Shown here: positions 52,239-60,576 of the stretch, in pieces
Position numbering within the stretch: position 1 is the stretch's first letter
Layout of the letters: each line of letters begins with the position of its first letter
Source: Clostridia bacterium
GTDB lineage: Bacteria; Bacillota; Clostridia; Oscillospirales; CAG-272
Length of the DNA stretch: 64,000 nt
Reading direction: 5' to 3'
Assembly (NCBI GenBank): GCA_017410065.1
Contig: JAFQRL010000022.1
Span: 1 to 64,000 of the forward strand
The notes under the pieces: generated by a model
What the model was told of the DNA's origin: nothing
What the model saw: only the letters and a program-made list of their open reading frames with translations
Database searches by the model: none
Program-made: the position numbers and the translations under genes

Positions 52239-52333
52239 ATGCTTTTTTAAAAGTAGGAAAAGCTATATAATTTGTGAATGCGCAATGCCAAGGATTCAAA
52301 GGGTGTTACCTTTATTTTTATCTATATTAACGC

Positions 52334-52372
52334 AAAACGGCTACCCAAGTTAAGTGCTCGGGTAGCCGTTTT
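52334..52372 (-). repeat. 39-bp hairpin repeat, right copy
   Basis: This is the exact reverse complement of the hairpin at 51152-51190, including the asymmetric loop. T-rich sequence on both strands makes it a likely bidirectional terminator between the Fic-fold gene and typA. A 22-bp direct repeat (beginning CTCATATCATCAAGG) follows both copies, at 51195-51216 and 52385-52406. Confidence 0.85.
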
Positions 52373-52390
52373 TTGTGTGTTGTTCTCATA

Positions 52391-52505
52391 TCATCAAGGC
52401 TTTGCCTTGTATGGAATCTCTCGCCACGCGAGAGTATGGAATCCGCGAAGCGGTATGGAATCTGTGCTCCGCACGGTATGGCATCAAGGCTTTGCCTTGT
52501 ATCTC
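52391..52505 (-). repeat. Array of mini-hairpins with GTATGGAATC units
   Basis: GTATGGAATC occurs at 52409-52418, 52434-52443 and 52453-52462, and as GTATGGCATC at 52476-52485. Between these units lie different small palindromes: AAGGC/GCCTT, TCTCGC/GCGAGA, CGC/GCG, GTGC/GCAC, then AAGGC/GCCTT again. The array abuts the typA stop codon and would form a chain of hairpins in its 3' untranslated RNA. Confidence 0.8.
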
Positions 52506-54347
52506 TTACTTCTGCTCCTTGAGAGCTGCGCGCTTCTGCGCCTGGAGGCGTTTTCTTGCGGGTGTGTCAAGGATGACCTTGCGGAGTCTGATGGACTTGG
52601 GAGTTACCTCGATGAGCTCCTCGTCGGTGATAAACTCGATAGCTTCCTCAAGCGAGAGCTGAACGGGGGTGATGAGGGTGAGCTTTTCGTCAGCACCCGA
52701 TGAGCGGATAGCGGTGAGGTGCTTTTCCTTGCAGACGTTTACCTCGATATCGTCGGGCTTGGGGTTTTCACCAACGATCATACCCTCGTAAACAGGGGTA
52801 GCAGGGCCGATAAAGAGGGGTCCTCTATCCTGCGCCTGGAAGAGACCGTAGGTCGTGGAAACGCCCTTTTCGCTTGCAACGAGGGACGAGGTAAATCTCG
52901 TTTTGATCTCGCCGCGGAAAGGCTCGTAGCCCGCGAAGATGGTGGAGATGAGACCCTCGCCGCGCGTGTCTGTGAGGAGCTCGGAGCGATAGCCGAAGAG
53001 GCAACGGGTGGGGATAGTGTAGAAGAGCTTCTGGCGTTTGCCGTGGAGCTGCATATCGTTAAGAGTTCCCTTTCTTGAGCCGAGCTTTTCCATAACCGAG
53101 CCGACGTATTCCTCGGGAACGTCAACTATAACGTCCTCGATGGGCTCGCACTTCACGCCGTCTATATCCTTAAAGAGCACTCGGGGGTTGGAGCAGCAAA
53201 GCTCGTAGCCCTCGCGGCGCATATTTTCAATGAGAATTGAAAGGTGCATCTCTCCTCTGCCCGCAACGCGGAAGGAGTCGGTGGTCTCACCGTCGGAAAC
53301 GCGGAGGGAGACATCCCGAAGAAGCTCCTTATAGAGCCTTGCACGAAGGTGACGGGAGGTAACGAACTTACCCTCCTTACCTGCGAAGGGGGAGTCGTTA
53401 ACCGAGAAGGTCATCTCCATCGTGGGCTCGCCGACCTTAACGAATTCAAGAGGCTCAATGCAAGCGGGAGAGCAGACGGTGTCTCCTATCTCGATATCCT
53501 CACAGCCCGAGAAGCAAACGATGTCTCCAACCTTTGCCGACTCAACGGGCACTCTTTTGAGTCCGTCGAACTGATAGATGGAAACGATCTTTGCGGGGCG
53601 GGACTTGCCCGAGCCGTGGTAATTGCAGATAGCCACGCCCTGGCCCTGCTTAAGAGAGCCGCGCTCAATTCTGCCGATACCTATTCTACCAACGAATTCA
53701 TTATAGTCGATGGAGGAAACGAGAAGCTGACAGGGCTCGTCCTCCTCGCCCTCGGGTGCGGGCATATATTCAAGAATGGTGTCAAGGAGAGGAACGAGAT
53801 CTGTGCCGGGGGTGTGGGGATCGAATGATGCTGTGCCCGCTCTGCCCGAGCAGAAGAGCATAGGAGAATCAAGCTGCTCGTTGGTTGCGTTAAGCTCAAG
53901 AAGGAGCTCAAGGACCTCGTCTCCGATCTCGTCAAGACGGGCATCGGGGCGGTCGATCTTATTAACGACAACGATAACTCTGTGATTCATAGAAAGTGCC
54001 TTTTCAAGCACGAAGCGAGTCTGAGGCATAGGACCCTCTGCCGCATCGACGAGAAGAATAACGCCGTTCACCATTTTGAGTATGCGCTCGACCTCGCCGC
54101 CAAAGTCTGCGTGGCCGGGGGTGTCTATAACGTTGATCTTAACGTCCTTATAATGGATAGCCGTGTTCTTTGCGAGAATGGTTATTCCGCGCTCGCGCTC
54201 AAGGTCGTTTGAGTCCATAACGCGATCTTCCATTTCCTGATTCTCGCGGTAGATACCTCCCTGACGGAGCATTTCGTCCACAAGGGTGGTCTTGCCGTGG
54301 TCAACGTGTGCAATTATTGCAATATTTCTTAAATCGGTACGCTTCAT
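52506..54347 (-). CDS. typA: Ribosome-associated GTPase TypA/BipA
   Basis: The 613-residue translational GTPase binds the ribosome under stress and helps assembly. The G domain shows [30 protein letters not shown] and [12 protein letters not shown]-like domains and the BipA-specific C-terminal domain ([17 protein letters not shown]-like [35 protein letters not shown]) follow. Length matches the family (about 605-615). Confidence 0.97.
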   Translation of the reverse strand: MKRTDLRNIAIIAHVDHGKTTLVDEMLRQGGIYRENQEMEDRVMDSNDLERERGITILAKNTAIHYKDVKINVIDTPGHADFGGEVERILKMVNGVILLVDAAEGPMPQTRFVLEKALSMNHRVIVVVNKIDRPDARLDEIGDEVLELLLELNATNEQLDSPMLFCSGRAGTASFDPHTPGTDLVPLLDTILEYMPAPEGEEDEPCQLLVSSIDYNEFVGRIGIGRIERGSLKQGQGVAICNYHGSGKSRPAKIVSIYQFDGLKRVPVESAKVGDIVCFSGCEDIEIGDTVCSPACIEPLEFVKVGEPTMEMTFSVNDSPFAGKEGKFVTSRHLRARLYKELLRDVSLRVSDGETTDSFRVAGRGEMHLSILIENMRREGYELCCSNPRVLFKDIDGVKCEPIEDVIVDVPEEYVGSVMEKLGSRKGTLNDMQLHGKRQKLFYTIPTRCLFGYRSELLTDTRGEGLISTIFAGYEPFRGEIKTRFTSSLVASEKGVSTTYGLFQAQDRGPLFIGPATPVYEGMIVGENPKPDDIEVNVCKEKHLTAIRSSGADEKLTLITPVQLSLEEAIEFITDEELIEVTPKSIRLRKVILDTPARKRLQAQKRAALKEQK

Positions 54348-54429
54348 TTTTCGTTACCCTTCCCTTTCGGCATAGCTTTTCTGCCGAAAAAATTACTTTT
54401 CTTTATCTTTCAAAATTTCCAACTTTATT

Positions 54430-54458
54430 ATTATAGCACAAATCAAGAAAAATTGCAA
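54430..54458 (-). promoter_or_regulatory. Promoter of typA
   Basis: On the minus strand TTGCAA (54453-54458) and TATAAT (54430-54435, preceded by TGC) are 17 bp apart. The leader is about 75 nt. Confidence 0.75.
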
Positions 54459-54521
54459 TTTTTATTTTTATAGAAAATAAAGCTTATATCGTTTCTTTTT
54501 TTGTTATATTTTTACAAGTCA

Positions 54522-54570
54522 ACGGTTGCAACGCTTTAAACCGTCTCTACGGCAAGCTGCCGATTTTTTT
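54522..54570 (+). terminator. Orphan hairpins with T-run on the plus strand
   Basis: ACGGTT/AACCGT (54522-54544) and CGGCA/TGCCG (54550-54562) are followed by seven T on the plus strand. No plus-strand gene ends here, because typA and serC both lie on the minus strand. It may mark an unannotated antisense or small RNA, or be a relic. The rest of 54348-54744 contains the typA promoter, this structure and the serC-homologue terminator. Confidence 0.4.
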
Positions 54571-54683
54571 ATAAAACTTTCTTTAAATTTCTTCGCCGCC
54601 ATATATTTAATTGCGTTTTCGGTTGACGGTTCCTCTTACGTAGCCTCTAGCTTCAGCTTTTAGCCAACTGAAATTTTATAAAA

Positions 54684-54725
54684 ATGCTCGCTAAGCTACA
54701 CATTTTTTTGCGGCTTGGCGAGCAT
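54684..54725 (-). terminator. Terminator of the serC-homologue gene
   Basis: ATGCTCGC and GCGAGCAT, extended by an AAGC/GCTT inner pairing, enclose an A-rich loop and are followed on the minus strand by TTTTTATAAAATTT. It lies 20 bp past the gene's stop codon. Confidence 0.8.
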
Positions 54726-54744
54726 AATTTGTTTTTTTGATAAC

Positions 54745-55845
54745 TTAGGTTTGCATTTTCGGGTTATTTACCGCAAAGTCCTTCATAAATGCCACGAGCT
54801 TTTCCGCAGCATCGTAAGGCATAGAATTATACATCGATGCTCTCATTCCGCCGATGGATGCGTGACCGTCCAGATTGAGAAGCCCCGCATCTGTCGCACC
54901 CGATACGAACAGGCGATCCAGCTCGCCATCGCCCGTGGTGAACACGATATTCATCATAGAGCGGCAGTTTCTGTCCACGGAGGCGGTATAATATGACTGA
55001 TTGTCGAGATAATCGTAGAGCACACTTGCCTTCTTTTCGTTTCTGCGCTTCATCTCATCAAGTCCGCCAAGCTCAAGAATGTGCTCGAACACAAGCCTTG
55101 CAAGGTAGATCGAAAAGATCGGCGGCGTATTATACATCGATTCGGATTCAAGCATCGTTTTGTAATTGAGGACCGCAGGGGTGTCGGAGCGAGCCTTGCC
55201 GATAAGGTCTCCGCGGATTATTACCACGGTGAGACCCGCGGTGGAAATATTCTGCTGTGCCGAGGCATAGATCATACCGAATTTGGTTATGTCGATGGGC
55301 TCGGAAAGGATGCAGGAGGACATATCCGCAACGAGGGGAATATTGCCTGTGTCGGGTATCTCGTTGAATTTCGTGCCGTAGACGGTGTTGTTATAGCAAA
55401 TGTGCACGTAGTCGGCATCGGGGCGGAAGTCGCTTCTCTGGGTGCGAGGTACGGTTGAGAAGGTGGGCAGAGCTCCCGAGGAGGATGCCGCGATAGCAAT
55501 ATCTCCGTACTTTTTCGCCTCGGTGTACGCCTTCCTTGAGCATTGACCCGTGATGATATAGTCAGCGAGACGTCGCTCGGAAAGCAGATTCATCGGGATC
55601 GCCGCGTACTGTGCGCTTGCACCGCCCTGCATAAAGAGGATTTTATAATTTGAGGGAATGTTCATCAGCTTTCTGAGCGCGTCCTCGGCTCCGTGAAGGA
55701 TCTCCTTGAAGCTTTCCTTCGTTTTGCCGATCTCCATTACGGACATTCCGCTTCCCTGATAGGAAAGCAGCTCAGCTTGCGCTCTCTCAAGCACTTCCCT
55801 TGGAAGCTGAGAGGGTCCCGCCGAAAAATTATACAGTCTATCCAT
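54745..55845 (-). CDS. serC: Phosphoserine aminotransferase homologue lacking the PLP lysine
   Basis: The 366-residue protein starts at ATG 55845 after AAAGGAG. It matches SerC from end to end: NFSAGPSQLP, SYQGSGMSVMEIGK, FMQGGASAQYAAIPMNLL, YNNTVYGT, VADMSSCILSEPID and GHASIGGMRASMYNSMP. The motif that should hold the Schiff-base lysine (AQKN, E. coli K198) reads AQQN: position 198 is Gln, codon CAG at 55252-55254, and the following Gly-Pro is Ser-Thr. Without it the enzyme should not form the internal aldimine. It may be a dead or repurposed paralogue, carry a point mutation, or reflect a sequencing error, since one base separates CAG from AAG. It is monocistronic; serA is not in the window. 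Confidence 0.85.
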   Translation of the reverse strand: MDRLYNFSAGPSQLPREVLERAQAELLSYQGSGMSVMEIGKTKESFKEILHGAEDALRKLMNIPSNYKILFMQGGASAQYAAIPMNLLSERRLADYIITGQCSRKAYTEAKKYGDIAIAASSSGALPTFSTVPRTQRSDFRPDADYVHICYNNTVYGTKFNEIPDTGNIPLVADMSSCILSEPIDITKFGMIYASAQQNISTAGLTVVIIRGDLIGKARSDTPAVLNYKTMLESESMYNTPPIFSIYLARLVFEHILELGGLDEMKRRNEKKASVLYDYLDNQSYYTASVDRNCRSMMNIVFTTGDGELDRLFVSGATDAGLLNLDGHASIGGMRASMYNSMPYDAAEKLVAFMKDFAVNNPKMQT

Positions 55846-55891
55846 ATTATCTCCTTTAAAAAAGAGCATAGTTTTTTTAACCAACATAATT

Positions 55892-55920
55892 ATTATACAA
55901 CCTCGGATAAAAAAAGTCAA
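55892..55920 (-). promoter_or_regulatory. Promoter of the serC homologue
   Basis: TTGACT (55915-55920) and TATAAT (55892-55897, with TG before it) on the minus strand are 17 bp apart, a strong sigma-A-type promoter. Its presence argues that the gene is expressed despite the missing lysine. Confidence 0.8.
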
Positions 55921-56079
55921 GTGCTATGTTTTTCATTAATAATAAGCCCTTCTTGTTTTCCATTAATAAGCCCTGCTTTAAAATTGATATCCGAAGAGAT
56001 TAAGAGAATTAAAAAGAAAGGTAATAATCCGCGATGCGGGAAAATATAATCAAATAAGACTTGACGAAAGGAGAACGGT

Positions 56080-56568
56080 ATGTTTATATATTCTGTGAGA
56101 GCGGGGACCCTGAAGCTTTTCGGCTTCATCGCGCTGACAGTAGTGCTTACCTTGGGAGTTTTGCTTCTGGGAGGAGACCGCGCCGTGGAGGCGGCGGGGA
56201 GTGCTTCGGGAATCGATTACAGCGGTGTTAAGACCAACGAGGACAGGGTGCGCTTCATTGAGCAATTCGGAATAAAGGTGGGCGATACGGCGATCGAGGA
56301 GGAGGCTTTTGCAATGCCCGAAAGCTTCGACCGCGTGATCCTCGGCTACAACGAGCTCCAGAAAAAGCAAGGGCTTGATCTTTCCAAATACTCAAAAAAG
56401 AGAGTGACAAGATACACCTACAAGGTTGAAAACTATAATTACGACGGCGAGGTCTACGCAAACCTCTTTATCTGGCGCGGGAGAGTCATAGGCTGCGATA
56501 TTTCCTCTGCCGACCCCGAGGGCTTTGTTGCTCCTTTAACTCTCGTTGATAAAACAAAGCTAAAATAA
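56080..56568 (+). CDS. DUF4830-type exported or membrane-anchored protein
   Basis: The 162-residue protein has an N-terminal hydrophobic segment (about 11-31) that may be a signal anchor. A C-terminal domain resembling DUF4830 follows (NEDRVRFIEQFGIKVGD, LGYNELQKKQGLDLSKYSKK, YANLFIWRGRVIGCDISS). DUF4830 proteins are common in Clostridia and have no established role. GAAAGGAG lies 7 bp upstream. It is monocistronic with a bidirectional terminator downstream. Confidence 0.75.
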   Translation: MFIYSVRAGTLKLFGFIALTVVLTLGVLLLGGDRAVEAAGSASGIDYSGVKTNEDRVRFIEQFGIKVGDTAIEEEAFAMPESFDRVILGYNELQKKQGLDLSKYSKKRVTRYTYKVENYNYDGEVYANLFIWRGRVIGCDISSADPEGFVAPLTLVDKTKLK

Positions 56569-56579
56569 AACATTAACTA

Positions 56580-56625
56580 AAACACCGAAAATGCAAACAA
56601 TAATGTGCATTTTCGGTGTTTTATT
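56580..56625. terminator. Bidirectional terminator
   Basis: AAACACCGAAAATGCA and its complement form a long stem between convergent genes, with T-runs on both sides. The loop and stem edges carry the TGCAAA...CATTTT motif also present at 9149-9170. Confidence 0.85.
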
Positions 56626-56652
56626 TTTTGATTGGGTATCTCGAATTTAGTA

Positions 56653-57447
56653 TCAAAGGAAAATGTTCAAAAATCCAAGCACGCCGTAGGATGCGAGAGT
56701 CATTATCACGCCGCTTGTCAGAACGCCGAGCGCTATTGCGAGAATAGACCAACGCTTGGGAAGATCAAAGAGCGCCGCAACAAGTCCGCCCGTCCACGCG
56801 CCCGTTCCGGGGATCGGTATGGCAACGAAAAGCAGAAGTGCTGCGAATATTGCGCGAGTCATTCTTCTCTTTTTCGGAGTCTGCTGTTCTTGCTGCTCCG
56901 CGCTTTGCACGGTGGTCTGCTCCTCCGATGCGCCGAGGTTTTCCTCCGCGCTCACCATAAGCTCGGACTCTTGGTTAAAAGCACTTTGCACAGAGGTCTG
57001 CTCTGCACTCGGATCCGACTCCCCGAGCTCGGCGGTGCTCTGCTCCGCTTCTATGCGGGGCTCACACTCCGCAACCTCTGCCGCGACCTGCTCTTTAACC
57101 TGCTCCGATTCGTTTACGCCGTCCTTTTCCTCTCCGCCCTCATTCGGCTTTTCCTCCTTGATGACCTTTGAGGAATGTTTATTCGCCTTTTTTCTGATCC
57201 AATTGATCATTGGACGGAAGATCCTGAATCGAGCAAGAAAATCAAGGAATTTGGAGATAAAGAAGATTATGAATGGTACGGGAAGAAGATTTCCCACCAC
57301 CGAGACCAAGTAGTTAATATAAAACGGAAGACCAAGACCTGCGCCAACGGGTATCGCGCCGCGAAGCTCCACTATCGGCAGCATTGAGATCACGAACACG
57401 TAAATCTCATTCGGCAGAGCCGAGAAAAATTCAAGGATCGCTTCCAA
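56653..57447 (-). CDS. Sm_multidrug_ex-family membrane protein with acidic insertion
   Basis: The 264-residue protein has the typical halves of the small multidrug export-related family (COG2426-like): LPIVELRGAIPVGAGLGLPF with helices at about 10-75, and IPIPGTGAWTGGLVAALFDLPKRW with helices at about 195-262. Normal family length is about 160. Between the halves lies an inserted segment of about 100 residues (about 85-190), rich in Glu/Gln/Ser with two related stretches, SAEQTSVQSA and SEEQTTVQSA, flanked by Lys-rich borders. It would form a soluble, probably disordered loop. Transport function in this family is not proven. Confidence 0.75.
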   Translation of the reverse strand: MEAILEFFSALPNEIYVFVISMLPIVELRGAIPVGAGLGLPFYINYLVSVVGNLLPVPFIIFFISKFLDFLARFRIFRPMINWIRKKANKHSSKVIKEEKPNEGGEEKDGVNESEQVKEQVAAEVAECEPRIEAEQSTAELGESDPSAEQTSVQSAFNQESELMVSAEENLGASEEQTTVQSAEQQEQQTPKKRRMTRAIFAALLLFVAIPIPGTGAWTGGLVAALFDLPKRWSILAIALGVLTSGVIMTLASYGVLGFLNIFL

Positions 57448-57474
57448 TTTTTGAGTTGTCCTTTCGCTTTTTTA

Positions 57475-58692
57475 TTACCAGTATTTCTTCCAATCGGGCT
57501 TGAGATATCTGAGAAGTGCTTCAAGATAGAAGTAGTCGCCGTAAACCGCGCACTCGTCAACGCCCTGTCCCTGAGGTTTTGCGTGAGTCACGTGGCAGAT
57601 AAGACCGTCGTACCTTGTGCCGATGTCGCCTGTGCAATTATCTATAACCGCCTCAAGCATCTTTGCGCCTGCGCACTCATAGATCGCCTTTTCGGGCTCG
57701 TCGTCGGAGAGATACTTGCACATCTCGTGGAGACCGCAAGCACAAATGCAAGCCACAGAGCTATCACGAGGCTGGTCGCCCGAAACGTAATCGAAGTCCC
57801 AATAGGGGATATTATCATCGGGAAGGTGGTTGAGCATAAAGTTCACAACGTGACGGTGAACCTCCTTAATAAAGGGCTCCTGCGAATAGGAGTATGCGAT
57901 CGGGAAGCCGTAAACGCCCCAGGAATGACCGCGCGACCAGCAGGATTCGTCCGACTTACCCTGAAGGGTAACGCCGTGGAGAGGCTCGCTTGTAACAGGG
58001 TCGAACTGATAATGATGATAGGATGAGCCGTCGCATCTGATAAGATAATCTGCGGTGGTCTTAACGTGGTCGAGAGCCGATCTCTTGTACTCCTCGTTGC
58101 CCGTTACCTCGGATGCCCAGAAGAGGAAGGGAGCGTTCATAAGAGAATCCATCATAGTGCGGTAGCCGTATATCTGTCCTTTTCTCCAGCTCTTATGGGA
58201 GCGAATGATGAACTTACCCTCTTTGGAATAGCTTTTGTTGTAGTAGTAATCAAACACCTTGAGAGCGGTCTCTTTAGCGAGCTCGTTGCCCGTGAGCTTA
58301 TACGTCGAAACGCAACCGGGAACGTAGACGAAGCCAACGTCGTGGTCGTCAAGCCCTCTCATATTTTCAAATCTTTCAACGTAGGTGGGAAGGTGCATAT
58401 CAAGGGCGACCTTCTTGAAAAACTCGTCCCCCGTGAGCTCGTATGCAAGCCAGAAGCAGCCTGTATACATTCCCGACTCCCAGTTTCTGTTTGGGCCAAG
58501 TCCGGGAACACCGGGACCTACGGTATATTTATATTGAGTTGAGCAGGTTGAGGGGAAGTCCGCTCCGTCCCTTTCAACTCTTGCCTTAAGCTTATCGCAA
58601 GCCGCCTTTGCCGCCGCGAGGAGCTTCTCTCTCGGAATAACGTGAGGCTTTGCAAAGCGCTCGGGGCGTTCAAGTCTTGTGTTTCTTATCAT
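57475..58692 (-). CDS. Glycoside hydrolase family 88, unsaturated glucuronyl hydrolase
   Basis: The 405-residue enzyme removes unsaturated uronic acid residues left by polysaccharide lyases. The alpha/alpha barrel shows DDHDVGFVY (one catalytic Asp) and YRTMMDSLMNAPFLFWA (the second Asp), then SCWSRGHSWGVYGFP and DSSVACICACGLHE. There is no signal peptide, so it works on imported oligosaccharides. It stands alone with its own promoter; no lyase or transporter is next to it. Confidence 0.9.
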   Translation of the reverse strand: MIRNTRLERPERFAKPHVIPREKLLAAAKAACDKLKARVERDGADFPSTCSTQYKYTVGPGVPGLGPNRNWESGMYTGCFWLAYELTGDEFFKKVALDMHLPTYVERFENMRGLDDHDVGFVYVPGCVSTYKLTGNELAKETALKVFDYYYNKSYSKEGKFIIRSHKSWRKGQIYGYRTMMDSLMNAPFLFWASEVTGNEEYKRSALDHVKTTADYLIRCDGSSYHHYQFDPVTSEPLHGVTLQGKSDESCWSRGHSWGVYGFPIAYSYSQEPFIKEVHRHVVNFMLNHLPDDNIPYWDFDYVSGDQPRDSSVACICACGLHEMCKYLSDDEPEKAIYECAGAKMLEAVIDNCTGDIGTRYDGLICHVTHAKPQGQGVDECAVYGDYFYLEALLRYLKPDWKKYW

Positions 58693-58753
58693 AGAACAGT
58701 CTCCTTTTCGGGAATCAATTATTTCTGTTTTGCGCAGATGCGCTCTGCTTGCT

Positions 58754-58782
58754 AGTATATCATATCTTTTCGGTTTTGTAAA
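58754..58782 (-). promoter_or_regulatory. Promoter of the GH88 gene
   Basis: TTTACA (58777-58782) and TATACT (58754-58759) on the minus strand are 17 bp apart. The remaining gap to 59099 holds small inverted repeats (GTAAC/GTTAC near 58816-58831; CACTTT/AAAGTG near 58915-58930) and a direct repeat of TTCTGCGTTTTTGCCCTTTG-like units (about 58960-59020), with no gene. Confidence 0.65.
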
Positions 58783-59099
58783 GTGTATTTCGCCAAATTA
58801 ATTAAATTTAAGTAGTAACCAAACAGTTACCGCGCGACAGGGCGGCAAACGCGAAATCAAGGGTGTGCTTTGGGTGATACTCCCAAGCGTAACATTCACA
58901 CAAAACGGTGCTTTCACTTTTGTTAAAGTGTAAATTTCAGCAATAGCCATCACCCTTTATTCTGCGTTTTTGCGTTTTTGCCCTTTGTGTTTCTGCGTTT
59001 TTGCCCTTTGCGGCTTGATTTTTTCGCCGAATTATGTTAAAATATGCTGAAGAAAAACTACGTTCGCGAAAGAGTCGCGCAAGCAAAACGAGGCATCCA

Positions 59100-60467
59100 A
59101 TGAAAAAGTATACCACAGATTTCACCGTGGGCAAGGTCACGCCCGCGCTGATAAAATTTGCAACGCCGCTGTTTTTAACAAGCCTGCTCCAGGTTTTTTA
59201 CAGTATGGTGGATATGATAATAGTCGGTCACACAGGCGGCGAGGTCGGGCTTTCGGCGGTCGCCATAGGCTGTGACGTCACCAACCTTCTCGCCTTCGTG
59301 GCAATGGGCTTTGCGGCGGCGGGTCAGGTGTTGATCTCCCAGCTTATCGGCTCGGGAAAAAAGAACGAGGTCTCAGGCTTTATCGGCACGATGTGCGCCT
59401 TTCTCACTATTTCCGCAGTTGTTTTCACCGTGGCGGGCTTCTTCACAAGAGATCTTCTCCTTCGCCTTATGAACACCCCCGCTGAGTCCTACGAGGAGGC
59501 TCTCGGCTATTCCACCGTCTGCATCTTCGGAATGGTGTTCATCTACGGCTATAACGCCGCAAGCGCGATCCTGCGAGGTATGGGAGACTCAAAGCACCCC
59601 TTACTCTTTATAGGTATATCCTCGGTGGTGAACATTGTTCTTGATCTTGTATTCGTTATCGGTCTTGACTCAGGCGCAAAGGGCGCGGCGTATGCCACCG
59701 TTATAAGCCAGGCGGTGAGCCTTATTCTTTGCATCATCTTCATCTACGTTAAGCGCGCAAGCTACGACCTTGAATTCAAGGCTCGTGATTTCCTCATCAG
59801 AAAGCTTCATTTCGCAAGGCTTATCGGGCTCGGCGTGCCGATGGCTATCAAATTTGCGGCTATTCAGACCTCAAGGCTTTTTGTAAACTCCTTTGTCAAT
59901 TCCTTCGGTCTCACCGTTGCCGCCTTCTCGGGCGTGGCAAACAAGCTGAACAGCATCTCAAATCTTATCTCCAACGCCTTCAACACGGCAGGCTCAACCA
60001 TCGTGGCGCAGAATATCGGTGCTAAAAAATACGACCGAGTGCCCCGAATTCTCTACACGGTAGGGGGTATAACCTGTACGGTGGCTGTGATCTTCACCTT
60101 CACGACCCTTGTTTTCCCCGACTTCGTTTTCGGCTTATTCACAAGCGACAGAAGCGTTATCGAGGTGGGCTACACCTACCTCCCCGTCGCGGTGCTCATC
60201 TTCTTCGGCTCCTCCCTACGCGCCATCGCAAACGCGCTTATCAACGGCTCGGGTAACACCAAGATCAATTTCGTTACCGCAATACTTGACGGCATCGTAT
60301 TGAGGATCGGTCTCTCGCTTCTGTTCGGTATCGCAATGGATATGGGTGCTCTCGGCTTCTGGCTCGGCGACGCCCTCGCGGGATTCACCCCCTTCGTTAT
60401 CGGCGCGGTCTATTATCTCACGGGCAGGTGGAAAAAGGAAAAAACGCTTGTGGAAAGCAAGTTATAA
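59100..60467 (+). CDS. MATE-family efflux transporter
   Basis: The 455-residue protein has twelve predicted transmembrane helices in two halves. MATE sequences such as TPLFLTSLLQVFYSMVDMIIVGHTGG and FNTAGSTIVAQNIGAKKYDR are clear. I start at ATG 59100 (GAGGC 7 bp upstream; family-like MKKYTTDFTVGKVTPALIKF); the frame is open 22 codons further. MATE pumps export cationic drugs or metabolites in exchange for Na+ or H+. The substrate is unknown. Confidence 0.9.
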   Translation: MKKYTTDFTVGKVTPALIKFATPLFLTSLLQVFYSMVDMIIVGHTGGEVGLSAVAIGCDVTNLLAFVAMGFAAAGQVLISQLIGSGKKNEVSGFIGTMCAFLTISAVVFTVAGFFTRDLLLRLMNTPAESYEEALGYSTVCIFGMVFIYGYNAASAILRGMGDSKHPLLFIGISSVVNIVLDLVFVIGLDSGAKGAAYATVISQAVSLILCIIFIYVKRASYDLEFKARDFLIRKLHFARLIGLGVPMAIKFAAIQTSRLFVNSFVNSFGLTVAAFSGVANKLNSISNLISNAFNTAGSTIVAQNIGAKKYDRVPRILYTVGGITCTVAVIFTFTTLVFPDFVFGLFTSDRSVIEVGYTYLPVAVLIFFGSSLRAIANALINGSGNTKINFVTAILDGIVLRIGLSLLFGIAMDMGALGFWLGDALAGFTPFVIGAVYYLTGRWKKEKTLVESKL

Positions 60468-60488
60468 TTTTTCAAAGCAAAACAAAAA

Positions 60489-60530
60489 AGACTGAATTTC
60501 GTAATACTTAGCCCGAATTCAGTCTTTTTA
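60489..60530. terminator. Bidirectional terminator
   Basis: AAAAGACTGAATT pairs with AATTCAGTCTTTT, with an 18-base loop, between the convergent MATE gene and the small membrane protein gene. T-runs occur on both strands. Confidence 0.85.
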
Positions 60531-60576
60531 TTTTCTTTTCAGGTTAGCTTAATGAGCCGGCCTCAGAAGTATTCTC

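Noticed and set aside
51152-52372. Insertion sequence around the Fic-fold gene
   Set aside because: There is no transposase, and the direct repeats lie on the same side of both hairpins rather than flanking the element.
52391-52505. Possible CRISPR array at the GTATGGAATC repeats
   Set aside because: Units are only 10 bp, the intervening sequences are self-complementary and short, and no cas gene is present.
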